This document shows, in pieces, positions 9,183 to 17,376 of a DNA stretch of 64,000 nucleotides. The stretch covers positions 1,364,001 to 1,428,000 of the forward strand of contig NZ_CP026102.1 in assembly GCF_002902945.1 (NCBI RefSeq), read 5' to 3'. The stretch is from Paraburkholderia caribensis (GTDB lineage Bacteria; Pseudomonadota; Gammaproteobacteria; Burkholderiales; Burkholderiaceae). The notes below the pieces were generated by a model. The model was not told where the DNA came from. It saw only the letters and a list, made by a program, of their open reading frames with translations, and did no database searches. A program made the translations under genes and the position numbers. Positions within the stretch are counted from its first letter, which is position 1, and the number at the start of each line of letters is the position of its first letter.

Positions 9183-10196
9183 TTAAAGAGCGCGCATGGC
9201 GGCGTCGATACGCAATCCCCCGGGCGGCAGATCGGAGCGCCGAAAGCGCACCAGCGCGAAGGCGCGCATCTGCGGCGTGACGCCGGGAACGCGTACGAAG
9301 TGAAACTCGATATCGTTGCCCCCTTTCGTCTCGCCTTCCCGAACCACGTTCATCATATCGATGCGGATGTGCCGGCTCTTGATGTAAACGTATTCCGCCG
9401 GCTTGCCGAACACTTCGCAAATGCCTTCGAGTTCGTGTTCGACGATATTGGTGGGCACTCTGAGCGCGGCAAGGCTCTCGGCGTTCTGCGCGATCTGCGA
9501 CTGCACATGCGCGAGTTCGCTCACTTCGACAGCGTCGCCGCTGCCCGCGACGGAGGCCAGGCCCGTGCCGCCGCGATGCAGCAGCGCAACGCGTTCCTGC
9601 ATCAGTTCGCGCCCGCGCGCGAGGCGCGCGGCGCGCGTGGACGCCAGCATCGACAGTCCTTCGAGCGCCAGCTGATCGATCAGTCTGCGCTCGATTTCTT
9701 CGCGTAGCGACGTTTCGGTTCGCCCGCAGACCCTCACGCGGTGGTCGCCGAAACTCAGCGTGGTTTGCGCGACGTCGTGATGCAACGTGTCGCCGTCCAG
9801 CGCGACGCCCAGCACGTGCCGCTCGGTCAGGGCCATGCCGAGCGTACCGTGCACGTCGACGGCGTCGGGATTCGATTCGAAGAAAGCGCGCACCTCTTGC
9901 GAGCGGCCGAAGGTATCGGCGATATCGTCGGGGGTGGCGAAGAATGCGCGCAGGCTCGGATTGCCGGCCCACGCGTCGGCGCTCGCATCGAGCGTGGCGG
10001 GCAGCGAGGCCATCAGTTCGTCTGCGTATTCCAGCGTCGCTGCAACGGGTTGTGTGAGGCGATGCCGGTAACGGCTGACAACGGCGATCCGCGGATGAAT
10101 CGCGACAATGCGTCCGATTGCCTCGTCGATGCGTGCGGCTGGCATCGGCGGCACCGATGAGCTATCGCGATGAAATAGCCGGGTCAACAGGCCCAT
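9183..10196 (-). CDS. Conserved hypothetical protein, 337 aa
   Basis: I do not recognise a family. The start at 10196 (MGLLTRLFHRDSSSVPP) is chosen for the GGAG site 8 nt upstream; the same frame stays open through the upstream 36-bp repeats to 10295. There is no signal peptide or membrane segment. The protein looks soluble and mostly helical, with a segment of about 40 residues (around 215-255) likely to form a coiled coil, and a C-terminal beta-rich part (IEFHFVRVPGVTPQMRAFALVRF). The three 36-bp repeats at its 5' side each repeat the same SD-like GGAG and ATG, and its real translation start appears to be the innermost, diverged member of that array. Confidence 0.75.
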   Translation of the reverse strand: MGLLTRLFHRDSSSVPPMPAARIDEAIGRIVAIHPRIAVVSRYRHRLTQPVAATLEYADELMASLPATLDASADAWAGNPSLRAFFATPDDIADTFGRSQEVRAFFESNPDAVDVHGTLGMALTERHVLGVALDGDTLHHDVAQTTLSFGDHRVRVCGRTETSLREEIERRLIDQLALEGLSMLASTRAARLARGRELMQERVALLHRGGTGLASVAGSGDAVEVSELAHVQSQIAQNAESLAALRVPTNIVEHELEGICEVFGKPAEYVYIKSRHIRIDMMNVVREGETKGGNDIEFHFVRVPGVTPQMRAFALVRFRRSDLPPGGLRIDAAMRAL

Positions 10197-10205
10197 TGCC
10201 GCTAT

Positions 10206-10341
10206 CTCCGTGAAATGAGGCACAGGTCGGAACCCATTGCACTCCGTGAAGTGAGGCACAGGTCGGAACTCATTGCACTCCGTGAAGTGAGGCACAGGTC
10301 AGAACCCATCGCACTCCGTGAAGTGAAACACAGGTCAGAAC
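10206..10341. repeat. 36-bp tandem repeat array, 3.8 copies, in the leader of the 337-aa gene
   Basis: Copies start at 10206, 10242, 10278 and 10314 (last copy diverged and incomplete), with 1-3 differences between copies. The unit begins CTCCGTGAAGTGAGGCACAG on the plus strand. Read on the minus strand each unit contains GGAG followed after 4 nt by ATG. Being a multiple of three, the array stays open in two minus-strand frames as 12-residue peptide repeats. There is no spacer between units. Confidence 0.95.
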
Positions 10342-10436
10342 AGCGTCGATCGAAAAACAGCATACCGCATGAAAAGTCCGCTGCGTGAGCGCGTCGCGTC
10401 TGACGTGACCATGGGCCGCAGCGCGATGCATTGCCA

Positions 10437-10742
10437 CTAGCCGTCCGCGACCTGCCTGAAATCATCGAAGCGCGCGAACGGCGGCGCCAACTCTTCCACC
10501 TCCATCCTGTCGACGAGCGCTGCCGGCATGCCGTCGGCCATCCAGTCACGCATCTCGTTCACTGCCGTTGCCGCGCCCTGCAATAGCGCCTCGACAGACC
10601 CGTCCGCATGGTTGCGTACCCAGCCCGTGATGTCGAGCGACTGTGCGTGCTGGACGCATGCGGCTCGGTATCCGATGCCCTGTACCGTGCCATGCACGCG
10701 TATTAGCAGCGTTTTGATGAGGTCATCGGGCTCTTTTGCCAT
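10437..10742 (-). CDS. acyP: Acylphosphatase
   Basis: Small cytosolic hydrolase of acyl phosphates, 101 aa, close to the family's usual 90-100. The phosphate-binding loop reads VHGTVQGIGYRA (about residues 16-27) with the catalytic Arg. The second signature, GWVRNHADGSVEALLQG, supplies the catalytic Asn. The start at 10742 has GGAG 9 nt upstream; the frame extends to 10802 without one. The usual Val of VQGVG/WYR is Ile, a tolerated change. It stands alone, next to a long non-coding repeat region. Confidence 0.93.
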   Translation of the reverse strand: MAKEPDDLIKTLLIRVHGTVQGIGYRAACVQHAQSLDITGWVRNHADGSVEALLQGAATAVNEMRDWMADGMPAALVDRMEVEELAPPFARFDDFRQVADG

Positions 10743-10896
10743 TCTTGGTCTCCACTTTCTGGCATTGGGCGATGGTGCGGCAGCCTGATGTGCAATATGC
10801 ACGTCGTATGGGGTTTTTATGTCGCCTGGCCAGGTCGAACGTGACGCTTAATCTTCATATTAAAACGCTGGCTGGACCGCGGAACGTCGCTCTTAC

Positions 10897-11555
10897 GCTG
10901 GCATCCGCGATTCGTTAGCGTGCTTCAGGCGTCGCCCCTGTGCGGGGCGGCACCTACTTTTCTTTGCCGCCGCAAAGAAAAGTAGGCAAAAGAAAGCGGC
11001 TCACACCGCCAATTCTTGACGTTTACCCACGGGCCCCCGACGTCCCCATCCTTCACACACCAGCGCCTTGGTTGGTGCCCGTTGCCATCGCTTCGAACAA
11101 ACGCCTCACCCGCTTCAATTGCCCGTACCCGGGCCAGCGGCAGCGAATGGTAAGTGCCGCCCAGGTGGCAAACTGTGTGTAGGTTGTCGCGTCGTATAGG
11201 GTGGCGCTCTTACGGTCTGGAACGCGTGCGCTATCGGTCCGGAGTGAGGCATGCGAAGCACTACGGCCTACACACAGTTTGCCACCTGGGCGGCGGCGGA
11301 CTGTCTGGCGCGGCATGCTCAAACACGGATGTGTGAAGCGGGTGAGGCGCTCGTTCAGAGCGTTGGCAACGAACGTGGGTCATGTGATTGCCGTGTGAAG
11401 CGTAAGAACCTTTGGGGGCCCTCAGGCAAGTATTAGCGCTGGCGGTGTGAGCCGCTTTCTTTTGCCTACTTTTCTTTGCGGCGGCAAAGAAAAGTAGGTG
11501 CCGCCCCGCACAGGGGCGACGCGTGAAGCACGCTAACGTAACGCGGATGCCAGCG
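10897..11555. repeat. 659-bp near-palindromic non-coding element
   Basis: The ends are inverted repeats of about 114 bp (10897-11010 against 11441-11555), nearly identical. Each arm contains its own hairpin (TTTTCTTTGC...GCAAAGAAAA). Inside are further nested inverted segments, including a perfect 27-bp pair at 11157-11183 and 11267-11293 and a partial pair near 11088-11117 and 11330-11360. No convincing coding frame or transposase is present; the short frames inside are products of the palindrome. This accounts for most of the gene-free stretch 10743-11659. Confidence 0.9.
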
Positions 11556-11603
11556 CAAAACCAAATCCCGCATGCCAGCGCAAAACCAAATCCCGGATGC
11601 CAG
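11547..11603. repeat. 25-bp direct repeat, 2.3 copies, abutting the palindromic element
   Basis: Units at 11547-11571 and 11572-11596, with the first 7 bp again at 11597-11603. The unit begins ATGCCAGCGCAAAACCAAAT. The first copy overlaps the outer end of the palindrome, suggesting local slippage or repeated insertion at that edge. Confidence 0.85.
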
Positions 11604-11659
11604 AAAAAACTACCAAACCACCGACTCAGCAACGCGCAATCCACCCCCCCAATCAAAAG

Positions 11660-12502
11660 CTAGACACCGCCCTCCCCGCCCGGTGTCCAGACACCCGTCG
11701 CCGCCGTCGCACGCACATAATCTCCGAACTCACGCGGACGCCGCCCGATCGCACGAACCACCCCGTCCTGCACGGAAGCGTTGCGCCCGTCGAGCACCTC
11801 GGCGAACAGATAGCGAATCAGCCCGATCATGTCAGGCGGCAGTTGCGCCGCTTCCATCGCGGCAACGTATTCGCGCATCGTCACGCGCGTGAAGCGGATC
11901 GGCCGTCCAGTAGCGCTGGCGATCTCCGCGACAGCCTCGCCGAAGGTCCACAGCCGCGAGCCCGTCAACTCGTAAAGCTGGCCCGCGTGGCCATCCTCCG
12001 TAAGCGCGGCGACGGCCACATCGGCGATATCGTCGGCATCCACAAACGGTTCGCCGATATCGCCAACCGGCAGCGCCAACTCGCCCGCGAGTATCGGCTC
12101 CAGAAAATGCGCCTCGCTGAAGTTCTGCGCGAACCAGCTCGCGCGCAGCAACGTCCATTCGACACCCGACTCGCGCACGATATCTTCGCAACGTCGCGCT
12201 TCCGTCTCGCCGCGCCCCGACAGCAGCACGAGGCGGCGCACGCCGCTTTGCACGGCGAGACGGGTGAACGCCTGGATTTCGTCAGCGGCGCCGTCGACGG
12301 CGAGATCCGGGAAGTAACTGATATACACGGCCTTCACGCCTTCCAGCAACGGTCCCCAGGTCGCCCGATCCATCCAGTCGAAAGGCGGCGTGCCGGAACG
12401 CGAGCCGTGCCGTACGGCGGCGCCGCGCGCCATGAGCCGCTCCGCCACGCGGCGGCCTGTCTTGCCCGTGCTGCCGAGCACGAGAATGGCGTCTGCTTTC
12501 AT
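11660..12502 (-). CDS. NmrA/NAD(P)-binding SDR-type protein
   Basis: Protein of 280 aa of the atypical short-chain dehydrogenase (NmrA/SDR_a5) group. The Rossmann glycine motif is at the N-terminus (VLGSTGKTGRRVAERL, residues 8-23), followed by LVLLSGRGE and WTLLRASWFAQNFSE, which are typical of NmrA-like ergot-alkaloid/azoreductase-type relatives. These proteins either reduce quinones or sense NAD(P) redox state; which applies is not visible. The ATG at 12502 has GGAG upstream. It is transcribed divergently from an AraC-type regulator 150 bp away, which probably controls it. Confidence 0.88.
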   Translation of the reverse strand: MKADAILVLGSTGKTGRRVAERLMARGAAVRHGSRSGTPPFDWMDRATWGPLLEGVKAVYISYFPDLAVDGAADEIQAFTRLAVQSGVRRLVLLSGRGETEARRCEDIVRESGVEWTLLRASWFAQNFSEAHFLEPILAGELALPVGDIGEPFVDADDIADVAVAALTEDGHAGQLYELTGSRLWTFGEAVAEIASATGRPIRFTRVTMREYVAAMEAAQLPPDMIGLIRYLFAEVLDGRNASVQDGVVRAIGRRPREFGDYVRATAATGVWTPGGEGGV

Positions 12503-12606
12503 GGATCATCTCCGTCTGAAGGCCGCGACGTGTGGCGACCGTGAATCCAGAATAGCGACGCGTCTCTGGACGGACAATGATCCGATATCCGCCTTTCTTG
12601 ATCGTT

Positions 12607-12624
12607 CGTCCAGACGTTTGGACG
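12607..12624. promoter_or_regulatory. Candidate operator in the NmrA/AraC divergent region
   Basis: Perfect inverted repeat CGTCCA-GACGTT-TGGACG, with an additional half-site TGGACG at 12576-12581. It lies between the divergent starts (12502 and 12653) and is a natural site for the AraC-type protein or another repressor. Confidence 0.45.
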
Positions 12625-12652
12625 ACCGTCTTCCGCCGTCTAGACTGTCTCC

Positions 12653-13633
12653 ATGAGCGAACTGCCACCATCCGGTGATCCCCTTGGCGAAGCGCTGCAC
12701 TTCCTGCGCATGAGCGGCACCTTCTATTGCCGCTCGGAATTCACGGCGCCCTGGGCGCTCGAATTGCCGCCGTTCGAGCGCTCGATGATGTTCCATGTGG
12801 TGACGTCGGGCGAATGTCTGCTCGAAGTGGATGGCGCCGAGCGCTGCGTGCTACGCCCCGGCGATCTCGCGCTCGTGCCGCACGGCGCGGGGCACCGGCT
12901 GATGAGCGCAGCGGGCGTCACTGCCGGCAAGCTTTTCGACCTGCCACGCGAAGCCGTCAGCAACCGCTACGAAATCCTTCGTCATGGCGAAGGCGGCGCG
13001 CCGACCACGATGATCTGCGCGCTCGTGCGCTTCGATCACCCCGCCGCGCAACGACTGATCGGCCTGCTGCCGGCGCTGATTCGCGTCGACACGTGGCAGT
13101 CGCCGGAAATGGAATGGATACAGAGCACGTTGCGTTTTATCGCAGCGGAAGCGCAGCAGTTGAACGCGGGCGGCGAAACGGTCATCACGCGGCTCGCCGA
13201 TATCCTCGTGATTCAGGCCGTGCGCGCATGGATCGCGCATGCGCCCGCCGCGCAGGCGGGCTGGCTCGGCGCGTTACGCGACGGGCAGATCGGCCGCGCG
13301 ATCGCGATGATTCATCGCGATCCGTCGCGCAACTGGACGGTGGCGGCACTCGCCGACAGCGTCGGCATGTCGCGCTCGGCGTTTTCCGCGCGCTTCACGC
13401 AACTGGTCGGCGAACCCGCCATGCGCTACGCGGTGCGCTGGAAAATGCAGGCCGCGCTCACGCAATTGCAGGAAACGGATGCGTCGCTGCTGGAGCTTGC
13501 GCTGCGCCTCGGCTATGACTCCGATGCCGCGTTCAGCCGCGCGTTCAAGCGCATCGTCGGCGTCACGCCGGGCGCGGCGCGACGCCATGCGCGCATGCAG
13601 GTCGACAACGCGACGGTGCCGTCAGCCGGCTGA
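12653..13633 (+). CDS. AraC-family transcriptional regulator with N-terminal cupin
   Basis: Protein of 326 aa. The N-terminal half is a cupin-type sensor (residues about 25-190, SGECLLEVDGAERCVLRPGDLALVPHGAGH) of the kind found in regulators of the AraC cupin_6 group. The C-terminal 100 residues carry the two helix-turn-helix motifs (WTVAALADSVGMSRSAFSARF and LLELALRLGYDSDAAFSRAF with the GVTPGAARR ending). It is divergent from the NmrA-like gene and is likely its activator in response to a small ligand or redox signal. Starting at 12653 gives the full cupin. Confidence 0.93.
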   Translation: MSELPPSGDPLGEALHFLRMSGTFYCRSEFTAPWALELPPFERSMMFHVVTSGECLLEVDGAERCVLRPGDLALVPHGAGHRLMSAAGVTAGKLFDLPREAVSNRYEILRHGEGGAPTTMICALVRFDHPAAQRLIGLLPALIRVDTWQSPEMEWIQSTLRFIAAEAQQLNAGGETVITRLADILVIQAVRAWIAHAPAAQAGWLGALRDGQIGRAIAMIHRDPSRNWTVAALADSVGMSRSAFSARFTQLVGEPAMRYAVRWKMQAALTQLQETDASLLELALRLGYDSDAAFSRAFKRIVGVTPGAARRHARMQVDNATVPSAG

Positions 13634-13638
13634 TACGC

Positions 13639-14736
13639 TCACGACTGCTTCAACGTCGGCGGACTCATCTTCGCCAGATCGATCGTGCTGGCGCCGTGCG
13701 TCGGCGCGGCCTTGTCGGCGGCCTTCGTCACGTTCGCGCCCAGCCCCGTGCCGTCCGATTTGCGCCGCGCCGCATGCCGCTCGATGATGCGCTGAAGCAG
13801 GCAGAACGCGCACAGCAACGCGCCGATCACGATACGCGTCCACCATGAACTGAGCGTGCCGTCGAAGGTAATCAGCGTCTGGATCGTGCCCAGAATGCCG
13901 ACACCGAACACCGAGCCGATCACATAGCCGACCCCGCCCGTCAACAACGTTCCGCCTATCACAGTCGCGGCAATCGCGTCGAGTTCCATGCCTTGCGCCT
14001 GCAAGCCGTAGCCGGACAACACATACAGCGTGAACACGAAGCCGCCGAGCGCCGAGCAAAATCCGCTCAACGCATACACGCCGATGCGCGTGCGCGCCAC
14101 GGGCAAGCCCATCAGCAGCGCCGAACGTTCGTTGCCGCCGAGCGCATACACGTTGCGCCCAAAGCGCGTGAAGTGCGCGACGAAAATCGCCGCGGCCAGC
14201 GTCAGCAGCGCGATCAGCGCGCCCGACGTCAGCGAGCCGCCGCCGATCGGCACGCTGAAGCCCGCCATGGCGTGAAAGGTCGACTCGTTGATCGTGATCG
14301 ACTGCGTGGTGATCAGAAAGCAGGCGCCGCGTGCGAGGAACATGCCCGCCAGCGTGACGATGAACGGCTGCAGACGGAAGAAGTGGATCAGCGCGCCCAT
14401 CGCCGCGCCGTACAGCGCGCCGAACGCGAGCACCAGCGGCGCAATGACCCACACGGGCCAGTGCAGGCGCTCGGCGCAGATCGCGCACAGAATGGTCGTC
14501 AGCGCGACGACCGAGCCGACGGACAGATCGATGCCGCCCGACACGATCACGAACGTCATGCCGATCGCGACGATCAGCAGGAACGCGTTGTCGACGAGCA
14601 GTCCGAGCAACACCTGCAGCGAGAAAAAACCGGTGTACATCACCGAGCCGAAGCCGAACAGCACGGCGAACAGCACGACGGTAACGACGATGGGCAGCGT
14701 GCGCGGATCGAGCAGACGCCCGAGCAGATTGTTCAT
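13639..14736 (-). CDS. yjfF: Sugar ABC transporter permease, YjfF-like
   Basis: Inner-membrane permease of 365 aa (BPD_transp_2 family) with 8-10 transmembrane helices and the ribose-type signature IAIGMTFVIVSGGIDLSVGS. It is closest in pattern to YjfF of the E. coli galactofuranose importer. The start at 14736 overlaps the stop of the preceding permease by ATGA. The C-terminal 35 residues or so after RRKSDG are a hydrophilic extension not needed for transport. It is the last gene of the operon, converging on the AraC regulator gene with only 5 bp between stops. Confidence 0.9.
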   Translation of the reverse strand: MNNLLGRLLDPRTLPIVVTVVLFAVLFGFGSVMYTGFFSLQVLLGLLVDNAFLLIVAIGMTFVIVSGGIDLSVGSVVALTTILCAICAERLHWPVWVIAPLVLAFGALYGAAMGALIHFFRLQPFIVTLAGMFLARGACFLITTQSITINESTFHAMAGFSVPIGGGSLTSGALIALLTLAAAIFVAHFTRFGRNVYALGGNERSALLMGLPVARTRIGVYALSGFCSALGGFVFTLYVLSGYGLQAQGMELDAIAATVIGGTLLTGGVGYVIGSVFGVGILGTIQTLITFDGTLSSWWTRIVIGALLCAFCLLQRIIERHAARRKSDGTGLGANVTKAADKAAPTHGASTIDLAKMSPPTLKQS

Positions 14737-15770
14737 TGTGGCGTCCCCGTAAGCGGCTTTGTTTTCATGAACGCAAACGCGCGCAGCAACTGACGCACGA
14801 GCATCGCGCGCGCGACGCTCGACTGGATCACGCTGACCAACAGCACGACGATGGCCTTGACGACGAGCGTCGCTTCGGGCGGCACGCCGATCGAGTACGT
14901 GGTGTACGTGAGCGTCTGGATGATGAGCGCGCCGAGCACGGTGCCCGCGAGACTGAACCGTCCGCCGAGCAGCGACGTGCCGCCGAGCGTCACGGCCAGA
15001 ATCGCATCGAGCTCGAGCAGCAGGCCCGCGTTGTTGCCGTCTGCGCTGCGCACGTTCGAACTGGCGAGTATGCCGGCGATAGCCGCCGTCACGCCCGAGA
15101 ACACATACACGCTGAACACGATCGCGCCCGAGCGCAGACCGACCAGCCGCGTCGCGACGGGATTGACGCCGATGGCGCGGATAAAGAGGCCGAGCGCCGT
15201 GCGATTGACGAGCAGCGCCGTCGCGGCCGTCACGCCGAGCGCGATCCACACCGAGCAGGGCACGGTCGCGAGATAGCCGCCGCCGAACACCAGATAGCCC
15301 GGCGCGCCGATCGGAATGATCTGCCCGCCCGTCAGCAACTGCGCAACGCCGCGCCCCGCCACCATCAGGATCAGCGTGGCGATGATCGGCTGCATGCCGA
15401 CGAACGCGACCAGCATGCCGTTCCAGATGCCCGCCAGCACGCCCACCGCTAGCGCGGCGCCGAGCGCGGTGCCGATACGCGTCGGATCGTCGGCGAGCAC
15501 GACGGCGGCCGCCGCGCCCGCGATCGCGACGATCGCCCCGACGGAGATGTCGATGCCGCGCGTCGCGATCACCAGCGTCATGCCGAGCGACACGATTACC
15601 AGCGGCGCGGCGCGGTTGAGAATGTCGATGGGCGCACCGAACAGATGCCCGTCGAGCAGCACAATCGACAGGAAGTTCGCGCGATGCGCGACGTCGATGG
15701 CAAACAGCGCGATCAGCGTCAACGCGGGCCACACCAGCTGATGCCTGAGCACCGCCTGAATCTGCTTCAT
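14733..15770 (-). CDS. ytfT: Sugar ABC transporter permease, YtfT-like
   Basis: Second permease of the importer, 345 aa, with the conserved VSLGMTLVIATRGIDISVGA motif and LAVTLGGTSLLGGRFSLAGT near the EAA-like loop that contacts the ATPase. Both ends overlap neighbouring genes by ATGA, indicating translational coupling. Together with the YjfF-like protein it would form the heterodimeric channel. The frame can be read much further upstream over the ATPase gene, but only the start at 15770 fits the family. Confidence 0.9.
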   Translation of the reverse strand: MKQIQAVLRHQLVWPALTLIALFAIDVAHRANFLSIVLLDGHLFGAPIDILNRAAPLVIVSLGMTLVIATRGIDISVGAIVAIAGAAAAVVLADDPTRIGTALGAALAVGVLAGIWNGMLVAFVGMQPIIATLILMVAGRGVAQLLTGGQIIPIGAPGYLVFGGGYLATVPCSVWIALGVTAATALLVNRTALGLFIRAIGVNPVATRLVGLRSGAIVFSVYVFSGVTAAIAGILASSNVRSADGNNAGLLLELDAILAVTLGGTSLLGGRFSLAGTVLGALIIQTLTYTTYSIGVPPEATLVVKAIVVLLVSVIQSSVARAMLVRQLLRAFAFMKTKPLTGTPQ

Positions 15771-17281
15771 TCGCTTCCCCCTGCGATCAGCCGGTAGACC
15801 TGATCTTCGGATACCGCGCTGCCCGTCACGTCGGCGATCTTGCGACGGTCGCGCAGCACGGCGATGCGATGGCTCACGCGCACGACCTCGCCCACTTCGG
15901 ACGAAATGAACAGGATCGCGAGACCTCGTGCGCATAGCGCGAGCACGCGGTCCATGATTTCGAACTTGGCGGCGACGTCGATGCCGCGCGTGGGTTCGTC
16001 GAGAATCAGCATCTTCGGTTCGGTGGCGAGCCAGCGCGCGAGCACGACCTTTTGCTGATTGCCGCCCGACAGCAGGCCGATGGGCTGCTCGGCGTCGTGC
16101 GCCTTGATGCCGAGGCGTTCGATATACGTGTCGGCGATTTCGCGCTGCTTCTTGCGGCCTATCACACGCAGCCAGCCGCGCCGCGCCTGGAGCGCGAGGA
16201 TGATGTTCTCGCGGATCGACAGCGCGGCGACGATGCCCTCCTTCTTGCGGTCTTCGGGGCAATAGCCGATGCCGTGCCGCACCGCATCGTGCGGCGAACT
16301 GAGCTTCACGTTCTTGCCGTCGACGCTGATCGTGCCCGCGTCCGCCTTGTCGACGCCGAACAGCAGACGCGCGGTTTCCGTGCGCCCCGAACCGAGCAAT
16401 CCCGCGAGACCGAGTATCTGGCCAGGCTGCACGTCGAGATCGATGGGATTCATCACGCCGCGCCGCGCGACGCCTTGCATCGACAGAAACGGCGCGGCGC
16501 CCGCGCGCTGCTGCGGCGTGTCGGGCGCGCCGCCCTTGAGGCGCTCCGTCATCCGGTTATGGCCCACCATCTTGGCGACGAGCTGTTCGACGGGCAGATC
16601 TTTCGCGAGATATTCGCCCTCGCGTTCACCGTTGCGCATCACGGTGATGCGGTCCGAAATCGCGTACGTCTGCTCGAGAAAGTGCGTGACGAACAGGATC
16701 GCAATGCCCGCCTGCCGGATATTGCGCAGCACGTCGAAGAGCCGCGCGACTTCGCCGTCGTCGAGGCTCGAGGTCGGTTCGTCGAGAATCAGCACGCGCG
16801 CCTTCACCGACATCGCGCGCGCAATCGCGACCATCTGCTGCACGGCAATCGGATACGCATCGAGCGACTTCGTGACGTCGAGCGACACGTTCAGTTCGGC
16901 AAGCGCCTCCTCGGCGCGCCGATGGATTGCTTTCCAGTCGATCGCGCCGCGCCGCTTCGGTTGCCGGCCCGCGAAGATGTTCTCCGCCACGGAGAGATTC
17001 GGGCAGAGATTGATCTCCTGATACAGCGTCTGGATGCCCGCGGCTTCCGCTTCGAGCGGCGTGGCGAAACGCACGGTTTCGCCCGCGAGGCGGATTTCAC
17101 CCGCGTCCTGCTCGTGCACGCCCGTGAGCACATTGATGAGCGTGGATTTGCCCGCGCCGTTCTGGCCCATCAACGAATGGATTTCGCCGGGAAAAAGCCG
17201 GAAGTCGACGCCCGACAGCGCCTTCACGCCGGGAAACGTCTTGCTGATGCCGATGGTTTCGAATAACGGTTGTGCGGCCAT
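15767..17281 (-). CDS. ytfR: Sugar ABC transporter ATP-binding protein, YtfR-like (double ATPase)
   Basis: Protein of 504 aa with two ABC domains in tandem, as in RbsA/YtfR. The first has Walker A GQNGAGKST (about 39-47) and Walker B VLILDEPTSSLD; its signature loop is AVQQMVAIARAM. The second has the shortened GLLGSGRTE loop in place of a perfect Walker A, the signature LSGGNQQKVVLARWL and Walker B MLILDEPTRGID. This asymmetry, with one degenerate site, is normal for this family. It follows the binding-protein gene after 95 bp that contain a hairpin, and is coupled to the first permease by ATGA. Confidence 0.94.
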   Translation of the reverse strand: MAAQPLFETIGISKTFPGVKALSGVDFRLFPGEIHSLMGQNGAGKSTLINVLTGVHEQDAGEIRLAGETVRFATPLEAEAAGIQTLYQEINLCPNLSVAENIFAGRQPKRRGAIDWKAIHRRAEEALAELNVSLDVTKSLDAYPIAVQQMVAIARAMSVKARVLILDEPTSSLDDGEVARLFDVLRNIRQAGIAILFVTHFLEQTYAISDRITVMRNGEREGEYLAKDLPVEQLVAKMVGHNRMTERLKGGAPDTPQQRAGAAPFLSMQGVARRGVMNPIDLDVQPGQILGLAGLLGSGRTETARLLFGVDKADAGTISVDGKNVKLSSPHDAVRHGIGYCPEDRKKEGIVAALSIRENIILALQARRGWLRVIGRKKQREIADTYIERLGIKAHDAEQPIGLLSGGNQQKVVLARWLATEPKMLILDEPTRGIDVAAKFEIMDRVLALCARGLAILFISSEVGEVVRVSHRIAVLRDRRKIADVTGSAVSEDQVYRLIAGGSE

Positions 17282-17324
17282 ATCAATGACGCAAGGAGCG
17301 TGAGGCGATGACGTTTCATGAAAA

Positions 17325-17355
17325 TCCGGCGCGCCTCGATGCAGGACGCGCCGGA
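17325..17355 (-). terminator. Intercistronic hairpin between ytfQ and ytfR
   Basis: A 9-bp perfect GC-rich stem (TCCGGCGCG / CGCGCCGGA) with a 13-nt loop lies 21 bp after the binding-protein stop. No T-run follows. Such structures after binding-protein genes commonly protect the upstream mRNA or attenuate the rest of the operon, giving excess binding protein. Confidence 0.5.
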
Positions 17356-17376
17356 CGTATGCAGCGGCTCAGCCGC

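Noticed and set aside
10206..10341. Possible CRISPR array
   Set aside because: The 36-bp units abut with no spacers, and no cas genes are nearby; it is a tandem repeat.
10897..11555. Insertion sequence or transposon
   Set aside because: Long inverted repeats are present but no transposase frame fits inside and no target duplication is obvious, so it is reported only as a repeat.
14737..15732. Upstream extension of the YjfF-like permease frame into the YtfT gene, making a 697-aa product
   Set aside because: The first half is Arg-rich shadow of ytfT; the family start MNNLLGRLLD at 14736 with an ATGA overlap is the correct start.
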